Below, in pieces: positions 63,301 to 64,000 of a stretch of DNA of 64,000 nt. The stretch's first letter is position 1. The number at the start of each line of letters is the position of its first letter. The stretch comes from Adineta vaga (Eukaryota; Rotifera). The stretch is from assembly GCA_021613535.1 (NCBI GenBank), contig CP075495.1, positions 6,200,001 to 6,264,000 of the forward strand, in the 5' to 3' direction. A program made the translations under genes and the position numbers. The notes beneath the pieces are model-generated. The model did no database searches, was not told where the DNA came from, and was given only the letters and a program-made list of their open reading frames with translations.

Positions 63301-64000
63301 GAAAATTTCATCCTCGTACACCAACAAATATGAACTTTGTTAATCAATCACAGCAAAATTCATTCCCTGTTGAGCAATGGACTACTTCTACACCATCTGC
63401 AATGCCTTCTAATCATTTACCCATGCAAACTCAACATCATCAATCTCATGCAATCAACAATATACCATCCATGCCTCTTCAACATCAACAATCACTCAAT
63501 AATAAGTAAGAAATGATCTTTACATATATTTCATCTCATCGATTCTGGTGTAGAATAACTAATACATTTGATAATTTAGTTATATTAATCCTCTTGATGA
63601 ACAATTTGTGCATCTTCAAATTCATCCATCAACTATTATGACGACACCAACACCAATGCCATATCCTCATCCAACTGCAATGCTCAATCCTCATATACCA
63701 ATGACTCCATACAATCATCTTCAACATCAACCTGTATATACTATTCCTAATGGACCATTATTCTATCAATCATCACCTTCAACAGCACTTACTTCATTTC
63801 AACCACCTCTAACAACACCTTACCATCCTCCTCCACCTCCTCCTCCTCATCCAATGTTACCCGGTCATCCACCACATGCACCAGTGGCCTCCCAACGAAC
63901 AGTTAATTTTACTACAATAGTTCCAACGAATAATAATATAAATAATTATTCCCAACAATCTCAACGTCTTTCTCCAACATCAATTCAAAGTCAAGAAATG
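60343..64000 (+). CDS. FAM120: FAM120 family protein (constitutive coactivator of PPAR-gamma-like), 3' end outside window
   Basis: Nine exons are visible: 60343-61099, 61164-61261, 61312-61586, 61634-61779, 61841-61974, 62036-62767, 62837-63194, 63265-63505 and 63580 to the edge, 1,054 residues so far without a stop. The start MVIGVNNILDCLE aligns with the MGVQGFQDYIE start of vertebrate FAM120. LLIDVDTALERLYGGFYPDW and LAGGEWSHLYSYLLSLLKTC are diagnostic, followed by LWFPPPSF and FALLLTLLGNHML. This part is a FEN1/XPG-like PIN fold. The middle is Ser/Asn-rich. Exons 5-6 hold a helical domain, and exons 7-9 are Gln-, His- and Pro-rich with a poly-Pro run near 63,830. In mammals these are RNA-binding scaffold proteins. 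Confidence 0.9.

Noticed and set aside
1-64000. Search for transposons, terminal repeats, telomere-type repeats, tRNA/rRNA and CRISPR arrays
   Set aside because: No transposase, reverse transcriptase, inverted or direct terminal repeats, or cloverleaf was recognised by eye; small RNAs could still be missed.

Overview
The window looks like nuclear DNA of a bdelloid rotifer or a close relative. It is AT-rich and gene-dense. Most introns are 45-90 bp GT-AG introns, and many genes abut head-to-head or tail-to-tail. Three genes combine an arginine-type ADP-ribosyltransferase (ART) fold with kinesin-light-chain-like TPRs, an architecture I know as expanded in bdelloids. The species assignment is inference. 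I found no virus, transposon, tRNA, rRNA or CRISPR array.

Layout. (1) About 24-21,550, plus strand: the 3' part of one giant gene for an acidic, Ser/Thr/Glu-rich, probably disordered protein. It is built from several nested repeat families: about 25 copies of an LSTEALTDAVR-type unit, a later module with helix, EIMKNLLP and YFTSSDVYHAYKQP motifs, and DDEGFQVVxxRKR motifs. I do not recognise the protein. Six single-base frame breaks interrupt an otherwise open 21 kb. (2) 21.5-24.9 kb: no gene seen. (3) 24.9/26.1-30.2 kb: an HSPA12-type Hsp70 relative in ten exons. (4) 31.2-32.7 kb: a small UBA-like protein and a convergent intronless short-chain dehydrogenase, with overlapping 3' ends. (5) 33.1-34.0 kb: broken coding fragments. 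(6) 34.3-36.7 kb: ART-TPR gene 1 (minus). (7) 37.5-41.6 kb: CFAP69, a ciliary/flagellar protein, in 22 exons. (8) 41.7-44.0 kb (minus): a very divergent kinesin-motor-like protein without a P-loop. (9) 44.5-46.7 kb: a VWA-domain protein with a Gly/Pro/Gln/Tyr-rich repeat tail. (10) 47.5-50.3 kb: gamma-glutamyltransferase with one frame break. (11) 50.4-54.8 kb (minus): ART-TPR genes 2 and 3. (12) 55.9-56.7 kb: a small secreted protein. (13) 57.0-59.8 kb (minus): RNF170-type E3 ligase and cytochrome c1. (14) 60.3-64.0 kb: a FAM120 (constitutive coactivator of PPAR-gamma) homologue that runs off the right edge.

How the genes relate. Most are ordinary conserved animal genes with unrelated jobs: respiration, ER ubiquitin ligase, glutathione turnover, cilia, RNA binding. 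The accessory component is the three ART-TPR paralogues, which sit among the core genes and differ in intron number and in their catalytic Glu residues. For ten multi-exon models the summed exon lengths are exact multiples of three, which supports the junctions given. The exceptions are the giant gene and the gamma-glutamyltransferase, where frame breaks are reported as seen.
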